A DNA stretch of 64,000 nucleotides from Halocaridina rubra. Its lineage: Eukaryota; Arthropoda; Malacostraca; Decapoda; Atyidae. Below, in pieces: positions 35,565-46,460 of the stretch. A program made the position numbers and the translations under genes. The notes beneath the pieces were generated by a model, which saw only the letters and a list, made by a program, of their open reading frames with translations, made no database searches and was not told where the DNA came from. Location: positions 1 to 64,000 of the forward strand of contig JAXCGZ010003877.1 in the NCBI GenBank assembly GCA_037179515.1, in the 5' to 3' direction. The number at the start of each line of letters is the position of its first letter. Position 1 is the first letter of the stretch.

Positions 35565-36594
35565 CAGTGTTCCTTCCATTATCGCGATGGTTCGGTTCCA
35601 GGACCCAGTGCAAGACAGGAAAATCGCGAAGTAGGATCAGCCTATATGTACATAGCTATTTCAATTTATTTTTACGTTTACACTGTATAAACCCTCCCTG
35701 TACTGTTAACAAACCACCCTTTACTTCATACATAACAGTATACAACGTAAATTTATATGAAAGTGATAGATAAAATTACAGTGAATGAAGTGGTAATTAC
35801 TTGACATACTCATGTACATAGGTATTTTACAATTACTTTTACATTTACATACTGTATAAACCCTCCCTGCACTGTTAAAAAAAACACCCTTTACTTTATA
35901 AATAACAGCAAGCAAAGTAAATTTTTAAGAAAGTGATAGGAAAACTTACCGTGAATGAGGTGATGATGATGTGACATACTCATATACATAGGTATTTCAC
36001 AATTATTTTTACGTTTACGTACTGTATAAAGCCTCCCTGCACTGTTAAAAAAACACCCTTTAATTTATAAATAACAGCATGCAACGTAAATTTATATGAA
36101 AGTGATAGGAAAACTTACCATGAATGAGGTGATGATGACGTGACATACTCATGTACATAGGTATTTTACAATTATTTTTATGTTTAAGTACTGTATAAAC
36201 CCTCCCTGCACTGTTAAAAAAACACCCTTTACTTTATAAATAACAGCATGCAACGTGAATTTATATGCAAGTGATAGATAAAATTACGGTGAATGAAGTG
36301 GTAATTACATGACATACTCATGTACATAGGTATTTTACAATTATTTTTACGTTTACGTACTGTATAAACCCTCCCTGCATTGTTTAAAAAACACCCTTTA
36401 CATTTTTTATCAATTAAATAATGAAATTTGTTTTTTTTTCAATAAAAAAATGAAAATACTGAAAATGTTTATTTTTTCAATATTTCAATATTTTTGCATA
36501 TACCCAAAAAATAAAATAATAATTTGCCAAAAAAAAAAAACCATGTTACAGTGAAGACGCGAACCAAGAAACGCGATCCAGCGAGGGATCACTG
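35565..36594 (-). mobile_element. Inner Tigger derivative 1 (nested)
   Basis: A 1030-bp element from CAGTGTTCCTTCCATTATCG to CAGCGAGGGATCACTG with TA at both ends, inserted in the outer Tigger. It contains about four and a half 160-bp repeat units (35690-36400) and the left subterminal region, but no transposase codons. Confidence 0.82.
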
Positions 36595-36613
36595 TACTGT
36601 GAATTATACTGTA

Positions 36614-37629
36614 CAGTGTTCCCCCCCTTATCGCGGTAGTTCGGTTCCGGGACCCGGCGCGAACCAGGAAAACCGCGAAGTAGGATCAGTCTTAAAAAAA
36701 AAAAAAAAAAAAAAAATTAAGATGATTATGACACCAGGACAGGCCAAAAATGATAAAATAAAACGGCTTTTATCAGGCTGTAAGGAGAAACAGAGATGGA
36801 GAGTGGAATGAGCTGTCAGATGTGAAGGGATTATAAAAGATGTGTAATGAATATCCAGCTCTCTGCTGGGTTTACTATACCTCTGCATTACTTTCATGAT
36901 GTCTATTCTAAAAATTCTCCTTAGATCTTATTATTATTATTATTGGCAACAATAATTTTCCTTTGATGATGATTGGGGAGATTATTATTATTATTATCAT
37001 TATTATTATCATCATTATTACTACGAATTCATAATTAAACCATTATTTTTACTATAAATAATGTAGTTTTGGTTGAATAAACAAGAGTTACCTAAAGATT
37101 CTCTCTCTCTCTCTCTCTCTCTCTCCAACATTCTATTCTACCCAACCCCCCACACTCTTTTTGTCCCAGCCAACTAGGGAGGGGCACTTTAAACAGTTAT
37201 TAAAAGTAAATAAACCAACAGATGTACAAACAATGATGAGCCCTTAATAATAATAATAATGATGATGATGATAATCTCCACAATCATCATCAAAGGAAAA
37301 TTATTGTTGCCAATGATAATAATAATAATAATAATAATAATATCTAAGCAGAATTATTGGAAAAAGACATCATGAAAGTAATGCAGAGGTATATTAAAAC
37401 CCAGCAGAGAGCTGGATATTCATTACACATCTTTTATAATGCCTTCACATCTGACAGGTCATTACACTCTCCATCTCTGTTTCTCTTTACAACCTGATAA
37501 AGTCTGTTTTATTTTATAGTTTTTGGCACATCCTGGTGTCACAATAATATTTAAGAAAAAAAAAAAAAAAAAAAAAAGCGATACAGTGAGAACACGAACC
37601 AAGAAATGCGAATAACCGGGGGAACACTG
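36614..37629. mobile_element. Inner element 2: family B interior with Tigger termini (nested)
   Basis: A 1016-bp element with CAGTGTTCCCCCCCTTATCG at the left and, on the opposite strand, CAGTGTTCCCCCGGTTATTCG at the right, TA on both sides. The interior is the family B palindrome: arms near 36720-37000 and 37210-37560, a (TC)n centre at 37099-37122, and ATT/AAT tracts. It shows directly that family B elements carry Tigger-type ends. Confidence 0.83.
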
Positions 37630-37872
37630 TATATCTAAATCTATGTTTTTTACTATTTTTTACTCTTATTATTCGTAGGCTGGGATATAAATTTTTTTTT
37701 ATCAATTACATAATGAAATATGTTTTTTTCAATAAAAAAATTAAAATACTGAAAATTTTTATTTTTTTAATATTTTAATATTTTTGCATATACCAAAAAA
37801 AAAATTTGCCAAAAAAAATCGCGGTACAGTGAAATCGCGAGCCAAGAAACGCGATACAGCGAAGGATCACTG

Positions 37873-37950
37873 TATTTAAGTTTCCCATGTACAGTACGAT
37901 GTATGATTTCTTTGAACGAATTGTATACGTTTTCTTTTTTTATCAGCTGA
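37873..37950 (-). repeat. Host repeat unit, right part after the Tigger nest
   Basis: TTTAAGTTTCCCATGTACAG, ACGATGTATGATTTCTTTG and TTTTTATCAGCTGAAC match 20185-20200 plus 21170-21225 and 22040-22120. It continues the repeat interrupted at 34277. Confidence 0.7.
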
Positions 37951-38173
37951 ACTGTACACACTTATTAAGGTAAATAATCCAACAGACTTACAAACAATGA
38001 TGAGCCCTTAATAACAACAATAATAATAATAATAATATTAATAACAACAATAATAATAATAATAATAATAATAGTAGTAATAATAATACTACTACTACTA
38101 ATAATAATAATAATAATAATGCTAATCCCCACAATCATCATCAAAGGAAAATTATTGTTGCCAATAATAATAA
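37951..38173. repeat. Family B fragment
   Basis: The central and right-arm part of family B (AATAATCCAACAGACTTAC, AACAATGATGAGCCC, AAT/ACT tracts, AATCATCATCAAAGG, ATTGTTGCC). It ends where family A sequence begins at about 38174. Confidence 0.65.
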
Positions 38174-39377
38174 TGCTTTTATTTTCAAATGTATGGTCCA
38201 TTTTAAGATATATATTAATTACAAGATGGTAGTACTGTAATTTAAACAAAAATGTACTTCATCTTTAAGATACTTGAAAGAACTTACCAGCTTACATGTA
38301 TATTTTTTTAATTTATAATTTCTCTCATTCATCTATTCTGGCAACACTGATGGTGGCGGTGAGTAAGAGGATGCAAACCTTTTGCCGCCTCCGTATCAGC
38401 TGATGCACCCTCACAAGCTATTTCCCTGACGATATTATATAAAAAATTTGTTTGCTGCTTGTTCTTAATGCTTTTTTTCAATTTTCTTTATAATATTCGA
38501 TCAAATTAAGCGGTAGAAGAGGAGGATGCGGGAAAACGAACCTCTATTAGCAAACGTTCTGTCACACTTCCGTATCAGCTGATGCACCCTCGCACGCTAA
38601 TTCCCTTAGGATATTATATTGAAAATATGTTTGCTGTTTGTTCTTACTGCTTTTTTTCAATTTTCTTCATAACATTCGAACCTCTATCGGCAACCGTTTT
38701 GCTACTTCCGTATCAGCTAATGCACCCTCACACGCTATTTCCCTGACGATAATATATTGAAAATATATTTGCTGTTTGTTCTTGATGCTTTTTTTTCAAT
38801 TTTCTTCATAACATCCAATCGCATTAAGTCGTAGAAAAGGAGTAGGATGCGGGAGAACGAACCTCTATCGGCAAACGTTTTGCTACTTCCGTATCAGCTG
38901 ATGCACCCTCACACGCTATTTCCCTGACGATATTATATTGAAAATATGTTTGCTGTTTGTTCTTAATGTTTTTTTTAATTTTCTTCATTATATCCAATCG
39001 CATTAAGCAGTAGAAGAGGAGTAGGATGCGGGAGAACGAACCTCTATCGGAAAACGTTTTGCTACTTCCGTATCAGCTGATGCACCCTCACACGGTATTT
39101 CCTTGATATTATATTGAAAATATGTTTGCTGTTTGTTTTAATGCTCTTTTCCCATTATCTTCATAATATCCGATCGATTAAGCGGTAGACGAGGAGGAGA
39201 ATGGCGGAAAAGTGCCTCTGAGGCGGTCAATTTTTTACTAAAATGAAAATTTTTCTTTCGAATTTTTTTTTGAATGGGCGTTATTCGCGAATTTCGTATT
39301 TTTTTTACTATTATTTTTTTGGGGGCGTTATTGCAATTTCGCGGTTAAAAAAATATGCGGAAAAAAGGAACAAGGTG
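38174..39377 (+). mobile_element. Family A element, copy A7 (5' part missing)
   Basis: Starts inside the family A interior (CTTTTATTTTCAAATGTATGG, shared with A6 at 44310). It has five units with TATCAGCTGATGCACCCTC (about 38392, 38571, 38708, 38889, 39067; period mostly near 179). It ends with GGGGGCGTTATTGCAATTTCG, then GGAACAAGGTG and TA. No ORF. Confidence 0.78.
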
Positions 39378-39677
39378 TACGTGTTTTGTATGTGCATGTG
39401 TATGCATATATATTTTTAATTATATATTTACAGTGTTCCCCCGGTTATTCGCGTTTCTTGGTTCGCGTTCTCACTGTATCGCGGTTTTTTTTGGGATAAA
39501 TTATTTTATTTCATGGGTATATGCAAAAATATTAAAATATTAAAAAAAAAAAAATTCTCAGTATTTTAATTTTTTTTTATTTAAAAACATATTTCATTAT
39601 CTAATTGAGAAAAAAAAATTATTTCCCAGCCTACGAATAATAAAACAGTAAAAAATAGTAAAAAACATAAATTTAGA

Positions 39678-39845
39678 TAGATAGATAGATACGTTTATTG
39701 ACCACCTCTTTTGAAAAGTACAGAATAATCTTTACAAAAGGAATATTTGGTCCAAATTACAATGAATAAATACAATAGATTTTGTACAATCATCAAATAA
39801 GTATATGAATTTTAAATTAATATACATTGTACTAATAACTGAATG
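39678..39845 (-). mobile_element. Short LINE/SINE 3' end inserted in Tigger-3
   Basis: Sequence absent from the same position in Tigger-1 and Tigger-2 (AATTTAGATATACGTACG there). It starts with GATAGATAGATA and CGTTTATTGACC and ends AATAACTGAAT before GATATACG. On the minus strand this is a 3' end with an AATAAA-like hexamer followed by (TATC)n, repeating GATA at both sides. It looks like a heavily 5'-truncated retroposon of a family with tetranucleotide tails. Confidence 0.6.
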
Positions 39846-40481
39846 ATATACGTACGTACAGTATAACTCACAGTATTGCATCATGCGAAATAGTGTTCGA
39901 TAGCGTACAATGTATTGGGGTCGCAGCTACGTGAGCTAGCATATATATTTATATTTCCAGTAGTTTCATGATTTTATTGATAAAAAAACGTATTTATTAG
40001 CCTAAGAATAATAAAACAGTAAAAAATAGTAAAAAACATAAATACTAACAGTATTGCAACATGTAAAATACGATACCGCTATCAGCATTTTGGACAAAGA
40101 CTAGTTCAGTCTAACTCACGTGTGCGCCGTTCGCGTTGTGCTTATTAAACGTTTTGCTTGTGTTCGATAGCGTACAATGTATTGGGGTCGCCGCTACGTG
40201 AGCTAGCATATATATTTATATCTCCAGTAGTTTCATGATTTTACTGATAAAAAAAACGTATTTCTTAGCCTAAGAATAATAAAACAGTAAAAAATGGTAA
40301 AAAACATAAATACTAACAGTATTGCAACAGGTAAAATACGATACCGCTCTCAGCGTTTCGGACAAAGGTTTCCACCATCTACCATTGTCTCGCCTCACTC
40401 GTGTGCGCCATTCACGTTGTGCTTATTATTATTAATATGTTTTGCTTGTGATTTTTTTACTCGCATATTTTAACCTTTGCA

Positions 40482-40631
40482 ATGCCTCCCAAGCATCCTT
40501 CATCTTCTAAGGCTTCTTGTAGTGAGCCTAAGCGGCAAAGGAAAATGTTAACCATTGTAGATAAAGTGAAACTGTTAGATATGTTGAAAGAAGGAAAAAA
40601 GTTTGTGGATGTCGGCCGCTATTTTATGTAA
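40482..40631 (+). pseudogene. Truncated Tigger transposase N-terminus (Tigger-3, 49 aa)
   Basis: MPPKHPSSSKASCSEPKRQR, then KMLTIVDKVKLLDMLKEGKK and FVDVGRYF, then ATG TAA from the deletion junction. It preserves the frame that is shifted in Tigger-1 and so shows where that frameshift occurred. Only the first HTH segment remains. Confidence 0.75.
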
Positions 40632-41139
40632 ACGTAAAAATTATTGTAAAATACTGTACCTATGTATGTCAAGTCATCATCACCTCATTCACGGTAAGTT
40701 TTCCTATCACTTTCATAAAAAATTACGTTGCTTGCTGTTATTTATAATGTAAAGGGTGTTTTTTTAACAGTACAGGGAGGGTTTATACAGTGTAATCTTA
40801 AAAATACATTAAAATATCTATGTACATATAGGCTGATCCTACTCCGCGGATTTCCTGGTTCGCGCCGGGTCCCGGAACCGAACTACCGCAATAAGGGAGG
40901 TAACACTGTATATGTTTGTGTATGTACATGTGTTTGTATATTTATATTTATATTATTATTTATTTTTCATGATTATTATTCTTGTCATTTCTGTTTGGTT
41001 TGTGTAATTTTGAGCTCATTGGTCCTTTGTGTTTTATATTGAAGAGTTATCTAGTTTCGATCTATAATCATAATTAGAGATTAACATTTTTTTTTAATGA
41101 CTTATTAATGAGTTGACGGTTTTCTTTTATTGAGGGAGG

Positions 41140-41306
41140 GGGGTAAGAATACTTCCTCCATGTTCCCCTGCGTGTCGTAAAAGTCGACTAAATGGGGCAG
41201 AGCAAGGGGACTGGGAATCCCCTCCTCTGTATTTTCTTTCTGCAAAAGTCTAAGGTATTTTACTGACTCAGCCACCTCCATTATAAGGGGGATTATGGTT
41301 CATGTA
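41140..41306 (+). repeat. SINE-like dispersed repeat, copy 3
   Basis: GTAAGAATACTTCCTCCATG, CCCTGCGTGTCGTAAAAGTC, GGGGACTGGGAATCCCCTCC and GACTCAGCCACCTCCATTAT, ending near TATGGTTCATGTATATAG. Collinear with 15838-16012 and 23877-24106. Confidence 0.72.
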
Positions 41307-42105
41307 TATAGATAATTTCTTTTGGCTTAGACCTGTGTTACTATCTTTAATTCCCTCAGGCCTCCTGAGTCCTTTTTGTTTTTACTCCCTCGTTCATTGT
41401 TATTTAACGCTCACTTGTGCTTGAGAAGGGGTCCAGTTAGGATCCGAGATATAGCATTATTTTTTCTATGTGTTGTTTCACTGATGGGCTTCCTTACCAA
41501 TTAGTGCTTTATGTTAACAGTTTGTGCTTACTCATATGCGCTACTTCAGCCTCATTGTCCTAACAGCCTCGCATGTTGAAATACAAAAAAATGAATAATC
41601 TAAAAATACTTGCTTCTCTGCATGATAGGTCAATTTTAAGCCTACTCCGCCACATAGGCATACAAAAAATAACAGGAAGGTGCTCTTTCAAGTAATAGCA
41701 GATTGACTGCCTTCAAGCACTGAGGTTTTAACCTTTATATGAATATTGCACTAAAGCGCTACTGGATCCATATCTTTATTTTCTACAGAATTTTGTTTTT
41801 GGGAGACTTCTATATAGCGAATAAGTTTCTGGGTTATCAAGACCTAATAATATGGATGCATACTTTGTAAGGGTAATCTTAACATGTATTACTACTGCAT
41901 GCTTATTATTATTATTTTTCCTAGTGTTAGTTATCATATAAGAATTATGTAACTAGCTGCCTAGTAAACAGACCTAGTCTCAGACATATTTGTTGGTGTT
42001 CCTCTGTTGATTAATGTTACATATTACGATGTTTTTTGTTATGTTATCCTATCTATAATTTGAGAAAATTAATATTATTTGCTATTGGACTTTATTATGT
42101 AGACT
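41307..42105. other. Intronic sequence, nothing recognised
   Basis: AT-rich, with no supported ORF, RNA gene or repeat family. Confidence 0.5.
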
Positions 42106-43113
42106 CAGCTCATTTTTTACGCATTGTCATAATACGCGAAATTGGATATAATACCCGTGCGAAAAATTAAAAAAAAAAAAAATTCATTTTAGTAAAGAAG
42201 CAACTGCCTTGGAGGTACTTTCCCACTTTGCTGCCATGTGCATACGCTTACATGGGAATTAATGGGCGACTTAATCAGAAGAGCTTACCTCGTACCACTC
42301 TTCCAACACTCGCTTCCATCCCTAGTGACGAAGTTATGGTATAGAAACGCTAATTATCTAAGTCATATTGATGTAAAATACAACACAAAGAAAGGATATC
42401 AAAACATCGTCATTTATGGCATTATTTTACTACAAATACTTACAAAAAAGGGAAATTTTTTGCTGTTTATAATTTAGATAGAGCCCTTTCCTTTTATACC
42501 TGGCACCAGCATGTTGAAGTTGCCAGAAATTAGTAAAACAGAAAATCGTCCTTTTCACCCCCTCCCAACCCAGGGTGTCCCCTTAAGTCTTCGTATTCTC
42601 GATCGGATGTTATGGAGAGAATGGAGAAAATGCTATATACGTGGATGAGCATTATGAACAAACAGCAAGCAAAATTGCTTTGTTAATTTTTTATTTTTAT
42701 TTTATCTTTGTTTATGTTTGCAGATAGAGGTTCGTTCTCCCGCATCCTCCTCCACTTCTACCGCTCAAGTTACGTGCTCACCGCCATCATGCACATCCCA
42801 GTGTATGCCTGTCGCCCATTGCATAATAATGTATATTCATTTGCGTACTGTACAGTATATCTGAATATCTTTTATACTCTTAACTATTTGTTTTTCAATA
42901 AAATAGCTACAGGTCTTTCTGCTTTGTTATGTACTTATAAAATATGTTTTACTTATCTTATATCTTTGGCATAGTGTGTCTATGTATGGTTGTGAAAAGT
43001 ATCTATTCCCATTATCATTGTTTCTTATGGAAAATTACTTGTTACATTACGCGACTTTTACATTTCACGTCACTTCTGAGAATCTATCTTCGCGTTATTC
43101 CAAGTACTGGGTG
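42106..43113 (-). mobile_element. Family A element, copy A5
   Basis: Reverse orientation. The element's right end is near 42106 (CATAATACGCGAAATTGG, poly-A) and its left end is at 43113 (CTTCGCGTTATTCC, then TACTGGGTG before TA). The interior includes one CTTCCATCCCTAGTGACGA unit shared with A1 and the GAGGTTCGTTCTCCCGC block shared with all copies. The termini are diverged. Confidence 0.68.
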
Positions 43114-43956
43114 TACTTTTCTTTATATATTGTGGACTGACCTATTTATAAAGTTACGTAAGGCCATATATATTTTATAAATAGCGTATAAGTTACGTTC
43201 TCGAAAGTTTTAATTAATGTCAACAGACTACATACATTTCTTTGTGTTAGTTGTGCTCTCATGTTTTTATACCATATGGCCTGAATGTAAACAGTATGGT
43301 CCTCTACAAACATAATAATTCATCTCAATCTGTGTCACCACGGCTAAAAGGTTCCTTATTATATTAAGATTAAATACTCCTGTTAATCCTTGATGAATGC
43401 TATTTGATAAACCCTTTTTCTTGCAAGAGAAGCTATCCATATATTTTTCAAGTGACTTTATGGTCACCACTAAAACTTCAAAGCTCAATCTCCCATGGTT
43501 GTTTCTTGGGGGTGGAGGGTATCCTGCAGCTAGGTGGTAATATTGCTAATTGATAAGTATATAATTGCATAAATGTGTTTCATGAATAACCGCTTTAATG
43601 TCATGTTGGCGGACGTACTGTTCCCTTGACCACCTTGCAGGATACCTCTCTGGGAAATTGTCGTACCAAATAAAAGAAACAAGAGAACTAGAAGAGAGTT
43701 AGATCAGCCAGTATAGACTGTAGAGTAACAGCCCTATCCGAGGGCAAGGTTCACCCATCCTATTAGCTGCGGGTGTAGAAATTTACTCACACAAGTAAAC
43801 TTAAGAAATTAACGCCATCTTTCAGCCACCTTCTCACTTGTATGTTTTAAGTATCTCTGTATCTAGATAGAGACGGGATACCTGGATTATGATTACTTTT
43901 CTGCACCCCGCCATATCTCGTATTTATACCTTATCAAATAGTAATTCTTCAACATA
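43114..43956. other. Intronic sequence, nothing recognised
   Basis: No supported ORF or repeat. Contains TTGGGGGTGGAGGGTATCC near 43507 without further context. Confidence 0.45.
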
Positions 43957-45019
43957 CACCTAGTTCTCAGAATACATGGAGATAGGTTCTCAGAAGTCAC
44001 GGGTAAATGGAAAATCGCGTGAAAAAACGAGTCATTTTCCATAGGAAACAATGATAAAGGGCATAGCTCATTCCACAACCGTCCATGGACACACTATACC
44101 AATGATATAAGATAAGTAAAACATAGGTTATAAGTATATAACAAAGTAGAAAGACTTGTAGTTATTTGTATTAACATCCAAATAGTGTTCAGTATAGAAG
44201 ATATACAGATTTACTGTACAGTAAACAAATTAATGCACTCTATTATGCCGTTGGCAACAGGCTTAAACTGGGACGTACATGGTGGCCAGGGTTGCCAGAT
44301 AAAGCGAATGTTTTTATTTTCAAATGTATGGTACATTTTAAGATATATATTAATTACAAGAAGGTAGTACATACTGTAATTTAAATAAAAATGTACTTCA
44401 TCTTTAAGATACTTGAAATAACTTACCAGCTTACATGAATATTTTTTATATTTATTATTTCTCTCATTCATCTATTATGGCAACACTGATGGTGGCGGTG
44501 AGGACGGGCATGCATACATTTTGTCACACTTCCGTGTCAGCTGATGCACCCTCACACACTATTTCCCTGACAATATTATACTGAAAATAAGTTTGCTGTT
44601 TGTTCTTAATGCTTTTTTTCAAATTTCTTCATAATATCCAATTGCATTAAACAGTAGAAGAGGAGTAGGGTGCGGGAGAATGAATCTCTATTGGCAAACG
44701 TTTTGCTACTTCCGTATCAGCTGATGCACCTTCACACACTATTTCCCTTACGATATTATAATAAAAATATGTCTGCTGTTTGTTCTTAACGCTTTTTTTT
44801 CAATTTTCTTCATAATATCCAATCGCATTAAGCGGTAGAAGAGGAGGAGGATGGCAGAAAAGTGCTTCCAAGGCGGTTGATTTTTTACGAAAATTAATTT
44901 TTTTTTCGAATTTTTTTGCATGAGCGTAATTTGCAAATTTCATATTTTTGTACTATTTGTTGTTGGGGCGTTATTGCAATTTTGCGATTAAAAAAAACGT
45001 GGAAAAAAGGAACAAGGTG
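43957..45019 (+). mobile_element. Family A element, copy A6
   Basis: A 1063-bp element from CACCTAGTTCTCAGAATAC to GGAACAAGGTG with TA on both sides. Shared left block TTTTCCATAGGAAACAATGA. The interior shares TTTTTATTTTCAAATGTATGG with A7 and has two TATCAGCTGATGCACC-type units. The right end (TTGGGGCGTTATTGCAATTTT) matches the family. No ORF. Confidence 0.8.
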
Positions 45020-45504
45020 TATATGTCTAAAACTCAAATCACTCACTCCTGGAACACTATTACTTTGGTAAAATCCCTCAAATGAAATTATGGTTAATTA
45101 TTAACAGCTAGGAAGACCAGAGGGAGTTCCATTATAAACCTGTAGAGACGAGGCTGACACAGACAATTCTAAAATGAGCCACGTTACTGCTAAAATACAC
45201 ATATTTCCGCAGTTAGGGTATGTATCTAGCTATATCTAACCTAACCTAGGCTAGGTTGGGTAGGTTAGTTAGTTAGCTACGTACCTCATTATGGTAAATT
45301 TGGAGGTTATGATTAGTTTCATGCACCCAGCCATAATTCGTATCTATCCTGCAGCTATTAGCATATCTTTGACATATATGAATAAAACCATCATCAACCA
45401 CTCCTGAAAGACTGTTGCTTTGATCAAAATCACGAGAAATAAATTTATGCTTTATTACTATGTTAGCAAAACTAAATGGAGTTCCGTTACAAAAAAGAGA
45501 GGCA
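45020..45504. other. Intronic sequence with short TTAGG-type runs
   Basis: Around 45232-45285 there are clusters of TAACC/GGTTA motifs (CTAACCTAACCTAGGCTAGG). Otherwise nothing recognised. Confidence 0.45.
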
Positions 45505-45604
45505 AGACTGACACCGCCAGTGGTAATTTAACAGTTTAATATCGCACACTATTCCTAACCAACATAGATGGTTAGGTTAGGTTAAGAATGGTTAGGTTAG
45601 GTTA
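45505..45604 (+). repeat. Left arm of an inverted repeat flanking the L2-like LINE
   Basis: TTAACAGTTTAATATCGCAC, CCTAACCAACATAGATGG and GGTTAGGTTAGGTTAAGAAT are matched in inverted orientation at 50617-50712. Three-unit GGTTA runs resemble the arthropod telomere repeat but are too short to call telomeric. Confidence 0.7.
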
Positions 45605-45712
45605 CTTTTTTACTTTTTGTGGTTTATACCCTCCTGTAGAAGGCTTCGTCTCCTCTCTGGCGGGTCTTAAGTTTATTTTAAATTTTCTTGATTTACTTTT
45701 TTTTTATCTCTC

Positions 45713-46408
45713 TCACACCTTTAAGGGCTCATTAATAGTAAAGAGTTCAATATCGTAGCATTTTTCAAATAAGTATGTATTCAGTTTTTTCTTAAAGTGC
45801 ACCACATCTTCACTGTCTCTGAGTAGCACTGATAATTCATTATATAATCTTGGAGCACCATATTGATGGGTTCTCCTACCAATATTTTGTTTAGATCTTG
45901 GTTCATACAGTCTATATTTGTCACTTGCATGTCTTACTGTGATGTTTGTTCCACGTTCAAAAGGGACTAAATACTCATGTAAGTATTTTGGTTCTCCAGT
46001 CTTCAATGTCTTGTAGGTTAGCAAACAGATTTTGCATACAATTCTTGCTTTTATCGGCAGCCAAAACAATTCAATCAGTGTCGATGTAATTCTTTGACCT
46101 CGCTGTGTGCCTTTTATTAATCTTGCTGCTTTATTTTGAATGATCTGAAGTTTTATTAATAAATTGTTTGGCAAACCATAGTAAAGGGAATTGCAATAAT
46201 CCAATCTAGATATTATATGGTTATGAACTAGAATATGTAGGGTATCTTCATTTAAATACTTTTTGATAATTGCAATATTTCTAAGATGATAATTACATGT
46301 TTTTACTATATTCAATATCTGATTTTTCATAGTTAAAGTATTGTCAATAAAAACACCCAAGTTTTGCACAACTGATACCAGTTTGATTTTGGATGCTCCA
46401 ATCTGCAT
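45713..46408 (-). pseudogene. L2-like LINE RT C-terminal domain
   Basis: A 231-residue frame with VVQNLGVFIDNTLTMKNQI, ISRLDYCNSLYYGLPNNL, LIKGTQRGQRITS, LFWLPIKARIV and a QYGAPRLYNEL-type segment. This is the typical thumb and C-terminal region of L2/CR1-like RTs. It continues the RT at 47624-48073 on the other side of the inserted RTE element. Confidence 0.85.
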
Positions 46409-46460
46409 ATTCTAATTGTGCAAAGTTTTTCAAGGTATATTTTGTCCCAAATAACATGCT

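Larger units (their letters stand above)
34278..37872 (-). mobile_element. Outer Tigger copy (deleted, twice interrupted)
   Basis: Ends are CAGTGTTCCATCAATTATCG (left) and CAGCGAAGGATCACTG (right), with TA on both sides. Orientation is reversed relative to Tigger-1. It retains the 3' repeats, a truncated transposase start (34696-34854) and the left subterminal region. Two further TA-flanked elements are inserted in it at 35565-36594 and 36614-37629. Across both insertions the outer sequence reads continuously (GATGCAATA / CTGTGAATTATACTGTA / TATCTAAATCTATG), matching the uninterrupted region near 25620-25680 in Tigger-1. Confidence 0.82.
39431..40908 (+). mobile_element. Tigger-3: internally deleted Tigger copy
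   Basis: From CAGTGTTCCCCCGGTTATTCG to GGGAGGTAACACTG with TA at each end, about 1.48 kb. It keeps the left subterminal repeats, the first 47 transposase codons, one 160-bp unit and the right end (GGGTCCCGGAACCGAACTAC). A short LINE tail (39678-39845) is inserted in its left region. Confidence 0.86.

Noticed and set aside
45560..45604. Telomere or interstitial telomeric array
   Set aside because: Only two runs of about three GGTTA units, part of an inverted repeat; insufficient for a telomeric call.
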